From positions 1-64,000 of the forward strand of contig CAMQZC010000005.1 of assembly GCA_947039485.1 (NCBI GenBank): a DNA stretch of 64,000 bases, in the 5' to 3' direction. Shown here one piece after another: positions 46,172-53,826 of the stretch. Origin of the DNA: an uncultured Verrucomicrobiales bacterium. GTDB lineage: Bacteria; Verrucomicrobiota; Verrucomicrobiia; Verrucomicrobiales; Akkermansiaceae. The translations under genes and the position numbers were made by a program. Each line of letters starts with the position of its first letter. Position 1 is the stretch's first letter. Below the pieces are notes generated by a model. That model was not told the DNA's origin. It saw nothing but the letters and a program-made list of their open reading frames with translations, and did no database searches.

Positions 46172-47779
46172 ATGTCTAAAGAACAATCAATCTTGCAGTA
46201 TTACCAGTCGCTGTGCTCCCAGCGCTCCTCTTGGGAGTGCTGGTGGGACGAACTGCGTGATTATGTGATGCCCTGTCGCGCAAGCCGTGATGAAGAAGTC
46301 GCGCAGAGCAGCAGCTCTAAGAGGCTTTACGATAGCACGGCTGTTGAGGCTTGTCAGAAGCTGGCCAGTGGGCATATGAGCTACATGACGCCCAGTCATG
46401 AGATGTGGTTCAAGTGGGCTAGCCCTGACCCGGAGGCCGGAGATGAGGCGGAGTCATGGTATGCTCGCTGCTCCGAGATTGCTAATGCGGAGCTCGCTAG
46501 GAGTAACTTTTATACCGTGCTTCACGAGTGCTTCCTCGATCGCGTGGGTTTTGGAACAGGGAGTCTCTTTTGCGGCAGCAGTCGCAAGGGTCACTTAATG
46601 TTTCGCCATGTGCCATGTGGGGACTTTGTCTGCGCGGAGGATGATGAGGGTAGCATTACGAGTTATGCGCGTGAGTTTACACTGACCCCCAGTCAGGCAG
46701 CCTCGCAATTTGGCGAGAAGGCTCTGGGAGCTAAGGCGAAGGCTCTGCTGCGCGATGAGCGCAGTGCGCAGAGTGGGAGCCTGCGCTTCATCCATATGGT
46801 GCGCCCACGCGCCCAGCGCAATCGCCGCCGCCAGACGGCTAAGGATATGCCCTTTGAGAGCGTGTATTACAGCCTTGATGATGACTGCGCGGTGGAGGAG
46901 AGTGGCTACCGCGAGTTCCCCTACATGGTGACGCGCTTTCTAAAGTGGGGCGATGGGCCTTATGGGCTTGCTCCTGCGCGCCTGGTCTACCCCGATATCC
47001 GTCAGACACAGTTCCTCAACCGTATCCTAGATATGCTGGGTGAGGTGGCCGCCTTTCCCCGTATCCTTGAGCTCGCTAATCAGGCAGGTGAGGTGGATTT
47101 GCGCGCTGGTGGACGCACCCTGATCAACACCGAGAGCGCGAGTCTAGGATACCCACGTGAGTGGGCGACTCAGGGACGCTACGATGTGGGGATGGATCGA
47201 CTCAAGCAAAAGCAGGATGCGATTAACCGCGCCTTCTTTGTCCCTATGCTTGAGCTCTGGACGGAACGGAAGCTTCAGATGACGGCCTCTGAGGTGCATG
47301 CTAGGGAGAATGAGAGGGTGATGCTATTTTCCCCCTCCTTTACTCTGCTCACGCAGGATTTGCAACCGCTGATGGAGCGCGTCTTTGCGCTGCTTTTTCG
47401 ACTAGGGCGATTCCCCAAGCCTCCTAACACGGTACTGCGCTATGACCAGCGCGGTGAGGCTAGTCTGGATGAGCCTCGTGTTATCTATCAGGGTCGCATC
47501 GCTATGGTCATGCGTCGCATCCAAGCTGAGGGTACTGACCGCGCGATGCAGCGCTTGCAGCAGATGAGTACGATGGATCCCACACTGGTTGATCATGTGA
47601 ATCTAGATCGCGCCTTTCGTAGCTCTGCGCGCATGGATGGGATAGCGGAGGATATCCTGCGACCCGAGCATGAGCTGCGCCGCATGCGCCGAGAGCGTGA
47701 GGAGCAACTTGCCGCCGCTGCAAATCCTGCGACCTCTGCTGATGCGCAGGCTCAACTCCAAACTCTCATGGGATCATGA
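46172..47779 (+). CDS. Phage portal (head-to-tail connector) protein, podovirus type
   Basis: 535 aa; W..LRDYVMP...RLYDSTAVEACQKLASGHMSYMTPSHEMWF...ILDMLGEVAAFPRI...QKQDAINRAFFVPM...TASEVHARENER. Confidence 0.9.
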   Translation: MSKEQSILQYYQSLCSQRSSWECWWDELRDYVMPCRASRDEEVAQSSSSKRLYDSTAVEACQKLASGHMSYMTPSHEMWFKWASPDPEAGDEAESWYARCSEIANAELARSNFYTVLHECFLDRVGFGTGSLFCGSSRKGHLMFRHVPCGDFVCAEDDEGSITSYAREFTLTPSQAASQFGEKALGAKAKALLRDERSAQSGSLRFIHMVRPRAQRNRRRQTAKDMPFESVYYSLDDDCAVEESGYREFPYMVTRFLKWGDGPYGLAPARLVYPDIRQTQFLNRILDMLGEVAAFPRILELANQAGEVDLRAGGRTLINTESASLGYPREWATQGRYDVGMDRLKQKQDAINRAFFVPMLELWTERKLQMTASEVHARENERVMLFSPSFTLLTQDLQPLMERVFALLFRLGRFPKPPNTVLRYDQRGEASLDEPRVIYQGRIAMVMRRIQAEGTDRAMQRLQQMSTMDPTLVDHVNLDRAFRSSARMDGIAEDILRPEHELRRMRREREEQLAAAANPATSADAQAQLQTLMGS

Positions 47780-48099
47780 TGGATGAGCTAAATGCGAATA
47801 ACTCCGCTCATCTGCCCAGCTTGGGGCGTCAGACGCGCCTCAATCAGCAGGCGCAAATGCTGGCAGTCAAGGAGAGAGCCGCTCTTTCAGAGCTTTTTTC
47901 TAGCTCATTAGGGCAGCGCGTTCTGTGCATGCTTGAGCTGCAATTTGAGACTCATCTACCTGCCTTTCAGGGGCGGTTAGGTCAGTTTGATGCTCTCGAT
48001 GCCATGCGTCGAGATGCTTACCGCGAGGTTTTCCTTCGTATCCGTCAGCAAATGGAGCTGGCTAAAGAAGAAATAACAAACAAAACAACAATACAATGA
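47776..48099 (+). CDS. Small hypothetical protein of the phage-like cassette
   Basis: 107 aa, 4-bp overlaps with both neighbours. Confidence 0.6.
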   Translation: MMDELNANNSAHLPSLGRQTRLNQQAQMLAVKERAALSELFSSSLGQRVLCMLELQFETHLPAFQGRLGQFDALDAMRRDAYREVFLRIRQQMELAKEEITNKTTIQ

Positions 48100-49034
48100 T
48101 GACAAAACAAGAACAAGAACTGGAGAAGATGGCATCGCCAACTTCTGAATCGCAGACGCAGCACCCAGCCTCTCATATGGCAGAAGCACAGGCGGCGTCT
48201 AGCCCTGCGCTGAATGACGCTGCTGCTCCTGTACTGGGTATGCAAGAGAGCATGAGCACAGACTCCATGCAGGGGATGCTCAATGAGCAAGGTGACTTTA
48301 ATCCTGAGTGGTATGAGAAGTTTGAGGATTTACGTCCCTTTGCCCCATCGCTCAAGAAGTTCCGCCGCCCTGAGGCTCTCGCCAAGAGTTACGCCACACT
48401 CGAGCGAACCAAGGGCTATCCATCGCCTGATGATAAGCAGAGGATGAAGGCCTTTCGCCGCGTCGTAGGGCTGCCCGAATCTGCCGAGGAATATAGCATG
48501 ACTCGCCCCGAGGGTGCTCCAGACGCCATCTGGGATGAATCGCTGGTGCAAAAGCTCGCTGCGGTTGCTTATGACCATGGTGTGCCGCCTAGCGCGATGG
48601 ATGCCATCTGCTCACGCTATTGTGAGGAGAGCGGTAACTTCTTAGACTCTTGCGCCCGCAAGTCTGATGATGAGTTGCAGGAGGCTGAGCTTGTGCTTCA
48701 GCGTGATTGGGGCTGGGAGTATGAGGATAACTTGCGCTCTGTAGCCTCTGTGCTTAATTATCTCGGGGAGAGCGCAGGCGTGGACGTGGTGCATCTGAGC
48801 GAGAATCCAGCTCTGCGTAGCAACCCTGACTTTGCCAAGCTGATGCTTGCCGCATCGTCTCTGGTGTCTGAGGCTCCGATGCGTGAGGGCACGCGCGGTG
48901 ACAGTCGCGCGGAGGCGCACGCTATCGCTCATGACCCAGTGCACCCTCTGCACGAGGCCTATATGCGCAGCAACCATCCCGAGCATCGTTATGCGAATGA
49001 GCAGTACGATCGCCTTGCCTTTGGGCGAGGCTAA
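48096..49034 (+). CDS. Phage capsid-assembly scaffold-like protein
   Basis: 312 aa; acidic; FEDLRPFAPSLKKFRRPEALAKSYATLERTKGYPSPDDKQRMKAFRRVVGLPESAEEY is typical of podovirus scaffold/head-morphogenesis proteins. Confidence 0.75.
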   Translation: MMTKQEQELEKMASPTSESQTQHPASHMAEAQAASSPALNDAAAPVLGMQESMSTDSMQGMLNEQGDFNPEWYEKFEDLRPFAPSLKKFRRPEALAKSYATLERTKGYPSPDDKQRMKAFRRVVGLPESAEEYSMTRPEGAPDAIWDESLVQKLAAVAYDHGVPPSAMDAICSRYCEESGNFLDSCARKSDDELQEAELVLQRDWGWEYEDNLRSVASVLNYLGESAGVDVVHLSENPALRSNPDFAKLMLAASSLVSEAPMREGTRGDSRAEAHAIAHDPVHPLHEAYMRSNHPEHRYANEQYDRLAFGRG

Positions 49035-49061
49035 GTGCCGCAAGTGATTGCATTATAAAAA

Positions 49062-49089
49062 GAGCCCGACCTCTTGGGGGGTCGGGCTC
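49062..49089. terminator. Terminator between the convergent phage-like cassette and repeat lipoprotein gene
   Basis: GAGCCCGACC...GGTCGGGCTC. Confidence 0.7.
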
Positions 49090-49117
49090 CTGTGATTGTA
49101 TTCTTTAGCCTTAGTGA

Positions 49118-50041
49118 TTAGCTGCGGCCTTCGCGTTTGCTATTACGGCGCGTTGCCTTGTTGCCACTGGGGGGCGTGTTGGGTCGCGTGTACGTATTGC
49201 CACTGGGTCGCGTGCTAGGTCTCGTGTACGTGTTGCCACTGGGTCGCGTGTATGTGTTGCCACTGGGTCGCGTGCTAGGTCGCGTGTATGTGTTGCCACT
49301 GGGTCGCGTACTGGGTCGCGTGTGCGTGTTGCCACTGGGTCGTGTGTGCGTGTTGCCACTGGGTCGCGTGCTAGGTCGCGTGTACTTGTTGCCACTGGGT
49401 CGCGTGCTGGGTCGCGTGTACTTGTTGCCACTGGGTCGCGTGCTGGGTCGCGTGTACTTGTTGCCACTATTCTTATTAATCTCTATGTTATTAATAGTCT
49501 TGTTGCTTGAGTAGTTTTTGCTACGGGGCCGCTGCTGGAAGTTATCGCGTGGGTGTCGGTTAATTGGGGCATATGTGCCTCCGTGAGGGCGGCAGTGAGG
49601 GCGGTGGTGTCTAGGATAGTGAGGAGGTGCGGCATAGCGGTGTATGTGGCGGTTGTAGCGCCACTTTCCACGATACCATGGTGCGGGGTTCCAGCTGGGG
49701 GCGTAGCAGGTCGTGCGCAGCAGTCCATAACTATAGATGGCTATACCTGAGGTGTTGTAACCATAGATGGGGCGACCATACTCGTAACCATAGATGGGAA
49801 AACCATTGCTGTCATAGCTGGCGTCGACCCATTGCTCGCTGCTGTCGTAGGTGTCGTAGGTGACGCGGTTACCGCTGCTGTAATCCACCGCGTGGTTGAC
49901 GTAGCCACCACCACCCCCGCCACCACCTCCATAGGTGCTAAGAGGGACATAGTAGCAGGAGGCGAAGAGTACTGCCGCTAGAGCGAGCAAGCCTATTTTT
50001 AATTTATTTTTCATCATGTTTGCGAGGTAAATAGATTGCAT
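49118..50041 (-). CDS. Repeat-rich surface/secreted lipoprotein-like protein (TRPSGN repeats)
   Basis: Signal peptide with LFASCYY lipobox; NGFPIYGYEYGRPIYGYN module; C-terminal KYTRPSTRPSGN/THTRPSGN repeats. Confidence 0.75.
   Translation of the reverse strand: MQSIYLANMMKNKLKIGLLALAAVLFASCYYVPLSTYGGGGGGGGGYVNHAVDYSSGNRVTYDTYDSSEQWVDASYDSNGFPIYGYEYGRPIYGYNTSGIAIYSYGLLRTTCYAPSWNPAPWYRGKWRYNRHIHRYAAPPHYPRHHRPHCRPHGGTYAPINRHPRDNFQQRPRSKNYSSNKTINNIEINKNSGNKYTRPSTRPSGNKYTRPSTRPSGNKYTRPSTRPSGNTHTRPSGNTHTRPSTRPSGNTYTRPSTRPSGNTYTRPSGNTYTRPSTRPSGNTYTRPNTPPSGNKATRRNSKREGRS
49165..49467. repeat. Mosaic coding tandem repeats, 36-bp and 24-bp units
   Basis: Repeated TTGCCACTGGGTCGCGTG(CTGGGTCGCGTG)TAC... 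units. Confidence 0.9.
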
Positions 50042-50701
50042 TTATCGACCACCACCACGGTGACCTCCACTGCGAGAACTGGCTGCGCGGTTGCCTGTGT
50101 GGCTGGCTGCGCGGTTGCCTGAGTTGCTGGCTGCACGGTTGCCTGTGTGGCTGGCTGCACGGTTGCCTGAGTTGCTGGCTGCACGGTTGCCTGTGTAGCT
50201 GGCTGCGCGGTTGCCTGTGTGGCTGGCAGCGCGGTTGCCTGTGTGGCTGCTGATCTTAGGATGCTGACCGCCGCCACCGTTGTGACCGCCGCCACCGTTG
50301 TGACCGCCGCCACCGTTGTGACCGCCGCCGCCGTTGTGAGGCTTACATCCAGGGTTATGTCCACGGGGATGATGAGGGGGGACTCCGCGGTGGTGGACAT
50401 GGTGAGGGTAGTGCCATGAGCCGCGGTACCAAGTTGTAGGACCCCAGTTAGGCACAAAGCAGAGTGCTGTGATTGCGGCTACCGTAAAGATAGCTACGCC
50501 AGCATCATTGTAGCCATAGACCGGTCGACCGTAGCTGTAGCCATAAATGGGGAATCCGTTGGTGTCATACTGGGCTGCTGTCCACTCAGTACTGGTGCTT
50601 GCAGAGACGGAACTACCATAGACGGGGAGGGGGTAGGAGCAAGACGTCAGAGCAATGGCACCGCAGCAAATGATGGCTACTGGAAGTAATTTTTTATTCA
50701 T
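50042..50701 (-). CDS. Paralogous repeat-rich lipoprotein (HTGNRAAS and HNGGGG repeats)
   Basis: Lipobox ALTSCSY; NGFPIYGYSYGRPVYGYNDAGVAIF shared with the neighbour. Confidence 0.75.
   Translation of the reverse strand: MNKKLLPVAIICCGAIALTSCSYPLPVYGSSVSASTSTEWTAAQYDTNGFPIYGYSYGRPVYGYNDAGVAIFTVAAITALCFVPNWGPTTWYRGSWHYPHHVHHRGVPPHHPRGHNPGCKPHNGGGGHNGGGGHNGGGGHNGGGGQHPKISSHTGNRAASHTGNRAASYTGNRAASNSGNRAASHTGNRAASNSGNRAASHTGNRAASSRSGGHRGGGR
50071..50340. repeat. Two coding tandem repeat arrays (24-bp GNRAASHT units; 18-bp GGGHNG units)
   Basis: GCGGTTGCCTGTGTGGCTGGCTGC repeats then GTGACCGCCGCCACCGTT repeats. Confidence 0.9.
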
Positions 50702-50853
50702 GATGATATTGGGGTGGCTATATTTTCATTATTGTAGCAGGTAGCAGATAGCTAGTCGAACAATAATTAAGAGCTGTGTTAATTATGGCGTGTTGTATAA
50801 GGTATTATATTTCAATATTGACAAAATAAGCTCGTACGGCATACAATTCATAC

Positions 50854-51057
50854 ATGTTATGCCAACTTATAGATTTTTTGATCGAGGATATCTTGATTCC
50901 GTCGAGCTTGTTTTGGATACCCGCGCTGCTGATTCTTTCAATCGTGGGGTTTCGCCACTTTTTCATCTGCTCTCGCTATATCATCTCGGTAATTTGCCTG
51001 ATGGCTCCTCTGGTTTTTTTGGGGCTCTTTGCAGCCCTAGCCTTGTTTGTCTATTGA
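50854..51057 (+). CDS. Small two-TM hydrophobic protein
   Basis: 67 aa, strongly hydrophobic, followed by a terminator; a competing frame exists. Confidence 0.4.
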   Translation: MLCQLIDFLIEDILIPSSLFWIPALLILSIVGFRHFFICSRYIISVICLMAPLVFLGLFAALALFVY

Positions 51058-51078
51058 GGAGTGGGGGGGTGAAAAAAT

Positions 51079-51117
51079 CGGCTGCATCGTAAGCGATGCA
51101 GCCGAGAGGTGTTTTTT
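51079..51117. terminator. Terminator between converging genes
   Basis: CGGCTGCATCG-TAAG-CGATGCAGCCG with flanking A6 and T6 tracts. Confidence 0.8.
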
Positions 51118-51724
51118 AATCATCGCCATCATCAGCAAAGATATTGAGGGCATTGGCCCGAGCTATCCTTGCCATTCGATGGTTGCGCAGTTTGTTGATA
51201 TCACTGACGCGCAAGTAGCAGCGTCGACGGGGTCCTTGACCGGATTGACAGCGTAGGAAGACTGGTTTGAGTTTGCCCGACTTGATAGCTCGCTGGATGG
51301 TGCTGCGCCCCACATTGAGAGCCTTGGCGGCCTCCATGGTGGTTAGTAGCCCCGCGATTTCATCTTTTTGGACAAGGGGTTCCTTTTCGTTCGCTATTTT
51401 TTCGACTCGATCTTTTTTCCAGTAGATGCGAGGGGGGCGCCCATCCTGCGCTACGAGCCGGAAGGTAATGCGCTTGCGGCGCATCATGATGCGCGCGGCG
51501 GAGTGACTGCATCCGAGGATGTCGGCGGCCTGATCTGTTGTAATTCCCCAAGGAGGGATTACATCATAGGGCTTCCCGTTCTCGGGGCTGAGTCCAGGGC
51601 GCGTTTGAATTACCTCTTTGGGGTAAATTACGCCTGGTATGTTAAAATATCGCTTCCCTCCAACTCCTTGGAGGGTGCGTGGAATAAAATTAGGCCTTAC
51701 CATAAGCCGTGTGCAGAGGCACAA
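51116..51724 (-). CDS. DNA-binding protein with two tandem MerR/excisionase-like HTH units
   Basis: ITTDQAADILGCSHSAARIMMRRKRI and LLTTMEAAKALNVGRSTIQRAIKSGKL; start may be MVRPNFI. Confidence 0.7.
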   Translation of the reverse strand: MCLCTRLMVRPNFIPRTLQGVGGKRYFNIPGVIYPKEVIQTRPGLSPENGKPYDVIPPWGITTDQAADILGCSHSAARIMMRRKRITFRLVAQDGRPPRIYWKKDRVEKIANEKEPLVQKDEIAGLLTTMEAAKALNVGRSTIQRAIKSGKLKPVFLRCQSGQGPRRRCYLRVSDINKLRNHRMARIARANALNIFADDGDD

Positions 51725-51979
51725 GTCGGTATGACCACTGATGAGTAGTCTATTTTCATATAATTGATACCGATTCTGTTAAAACAGGGTTATAATATCT
51801 TTGCTTTGCAGAGTAATCAATTATGTGGCCAATACATGGCAGTGTTTATTGCGTAGATAGGGCTGCTTGCGACTCCTCTGGTGAAACGAGATGGCATCTA
51901 CAGTACCCATATCATTCTGCGTTATTAGCCTATATTTTGCTAATGACAAATAGAATAACAGCGACAGTTGAAACTTGTA

Positions 51980-52534
51980 TTATTTGCTTTTCTCGATGCT
52001 AAAGAGCAGGGGGGCTGTGGCGGCGCCATTGTGCGCCTCACTGCGACTCACGATGTAGTCGCGGATGGGGAGTACTGCAAGAAATTGCTCGATGGCTCGA
52101 TATTCCTCCTCACCGCCCTCATGGGCAGGGTAGACCATCAGCGTGAGCCTTCCTTTGGGGACGAGGAGCCCGAGGCTGGACTCAATGGCGCGCATGCTGC
52201 TGCTGGCTCGGGTGACGATGCGGTGATCTCCCCCGGGCAGGTAGCCGAGGTTGAACATGGCGGCGCGCACGGTAGAGGGGACATGCTGGGCGATCTGCTC
52301 ATGGCTGCAACAATGCGCACGCAGGCAGGCACCAAGTCCCGCTTGATTCAGTCTCTGGCGGGTCGCCTCAATAGCGGCCTCTTGCAAGTCAAAGGCGTAG
52401 AGCTCTCCCTCAACGCCAATATGCTGGGCGAGAAAGAGGCTGTCATGACCATTGCCTGCGGTGCCGTCGATGACGCAGTCCCCCGGCTGGAGGATGGCGG
52501 CGATGTGCAGGCGTGCTAACTCAAGGAGGCGCAT
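51980..52534 (-). CDS. Class I SAM-dependent (rRNA-methylase/YtqB-like) methyltransferase
   Basis: VIDGTAGNGHDSLFLAQHIGVEGELYAFDLQEAAIEAT; MFNLGYLPGGDHRIVTRASS. Confidence 0.9.
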   Translation of the reverse strand: MRLLELARLHIAAILQPGDCVIDGTAGNGHDSLFLAQHIGVEGELYAFDLQEAAIEATRQRLNQAGLGACLRAHCCSHEQIAQHVPSTVRAAMFNLGYLPGGDHRIVTRASSSMRAIESSLGLLVPKGRLTLMVYPAHEGGEEEYRAIEQFLAVLPIRDYIVSRSEAHNGAATAPLLFSIEKSK

Positions 52535-52546
52535 ATGGGGAGAGCT

Positions 52547-53275
52547 TTATTTCTCAGGGATGTCATCCATCTCCAAGTAGTTGAGGGCGATGGTGCGATT
52601 AGGGTTGTTGGGGTCGCGGATTTCAAGCTTCATTTGCTTGAAGAACCAGCTACCGTCACTGAGTCGCTGAACAGATGTGATGGAGAATCGCTTCTTGAGC
52701 TGCCCCTTGGTATCGTAGCCGTCAATCTGCCAGCTCGTGCCATTCTCCTTGTCGATCCAGATGCGGACCCAGGCAAATTGTCCGATATTGGGCGCGGGGT
52801 TGCTCACCTCGATGATGTGGCAGTCCCGCCCCTTGATACGGCTGTTGCTTGACTCAGACAGCAGGCGGCCACCCTTCCAATAGAGGAAGCGCAAGGAGAG
52901 GTCCTCGTAGGCGACATCCGTGCCGGCAATTTTCTTGCTATAATCGCTGGGAGGCATGACACGTGCATTGCCATTGCTCACGCGGATGAGCTCGGCTTTG
53001 CGAGCTTGGATGAGCAGATCAAAGCGCTGCCAAACGTTGTTCTCTTGATATTGGAAGACGATGGTGCCGCCTCGAGAGCTCAGGCTGAAGGGGACTTGGG
53101 TGCGACCTTTGCGGATTTTGCCCACCACGTCGCGCTCGCCCTGGCTCACGGTCATTTGACGCACTGATTGGAGAATCTGATCCGCAGACATATCGGCCAC
53201 CGCGGAGCTGCCGAGCAGGACGATGGCGGAGCAGATGAGTCTGCAACTGTCTCTAAAAATGTTCATAGACTTCAT
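52547..53275 (-). CDS. Outer-membrane lipoprotein-sorting (LolA-like) protein
   Basis: 242 aa, signal peptide, ADQILQSVRQM...YLEMDDIPEK pattern. Confidence 0.75.
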   Translation of the reverse strand: MKSMNIFRDSCRLICSAIVLLGSSAVADMSADQILQSVRQMTVSQGERDVVGKIRKGRTQVPFSLSSRGGTIVFQYQENNVWQRFDLLIQARKAELIRVSNGNARVMPPSDYSKKIAGTDVAYEDLSLRFLYWKGGRLLSESSNSRIKGRDCHIIEVSNPAPNIGQFAWVRIWIDKENGTSWQIDGYDTKGQLKKRFSITSVQRLSDGSWFFKQMKLEIRDPNNPNRTIALNYLEMDDIPEK

Positions 53276-53351
53276 ATAACATAATGGCGCGCAAAATAGG
53301 AGCTTTATTTAAGTGTGCCACAAAAAATGCGACGCGACAGGGTATGAAAAA

Positions 53352-53378
53352 CGCAGCCTAAGCTGCTGCTTGGCTGCG
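53352..53378 (-). terminator. Terminator of the micro-lipoprotein gene
   Basis: CGCAGCC...GGCTGCG hairpin followed on the minus strand by TTTTTC. Confidence 0.6.
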
Positions 53379-53397
53379 CTGGTCTGCATAATGCAGG

Positions 53398-53517
53398 TTA
53401 CTTAGTAGGCTGGATGATGATCGCTGCAGCTGGTGGTTCTGGTTGCTGCTGTTGTTGTTGTTGGCAGCAGGAGCAGAGGGCGATGCCGCTAAGGGCGATA
53501 ATTATGATGCTTTTCAT
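53398..53517 (-). CDS. 39-aa poly-Gln micro-lipoprotein MKSIIIIALSGIALCSCCQQQQQQQPEPPAAAIIIQPTK
   Basis: Read codon by codon; lipobox LSGIALC, Q7 tract, stop and downstream terminator. Not in the supplied ORF track. Confidence 0.55.
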   Translation of the reverse strand: MKSIIIIALSGIALCSCCQQQQQQQPEPPAAAIIIQPTK

Positions 53518-53604
53518 CCCTCTAGTGTAGACTATTAGTCTGAGGAGACAAGCAGTTAGAGTGGGGATATATCTAATAACTAGAAAGTTAGATACTGAAC
53601 GACA

Positions 53605-53635
53605 AAAAACCCGCGAACCTAAGTTCGCGGGTTTT
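53605..53635 (-). terminator. Terminator of tRNA-Tyr
   Basis: AAAACCCGCGAAC-CTAA-GTTCGCGGGTTTT. Confidence 0.8.
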
Positions 53636-53642
53636 AAGTTGC

Positions 53643-53724
53643 TGGGCAGAGAAGGATTCGAACCTTCGAAAGCAACGCTAGCAGATTTACAGTCTGCCCC
53701 CTTTGACCGCTCGGGAACCTACCC
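53643..53724 (-). tRNA. tRNA-Tyr (anticodon GTA)
   Basis: GGGTAGG..CCGAGCGGTCAAAGGGGGCAGACTGTAAATCTGCT..variable arm..GAAGGTTCGAATCCTTCTCTGCCCA. Confidence 0.95.
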
Positions 53725-53826
53725 ATTCGGTTTGTTTCACCCCCTAGAGGGTGGTTGCGGGGTGATTCTACGCTAAAATGGCGTGGACTGCAAGCATTTT
53801 TTTACTCTTTCGTGTTAATTTAGTAA

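Noticed and set aside
44070-49034. Complete active prophage
   Set aside because: No large terminase, major capsid, integrase, lysis or replication genes and no obvious att repeat of the tRNA 3' end near 49 kb; reported as a partial cassette instead.
49160-49467. CRISPR-like repeat array
   Set aside because: Repeats are contiguous, in-frame and coding; there are no unique spacers and no cas genes nearby.
49137-49514. ORF 125 aa (+) LPLGRVLGRVYVLPLGRV repeats
   Set aside because: Antisense shadow of the tandem repeats in the minus-strand lipoprotein gene.
50790-51092. 100-aa plus-strand ORF
   Set aside because: The overlapping 67-aa frame has a coherent TM pattern; the 100-aa frame does not and runs into the terminator.
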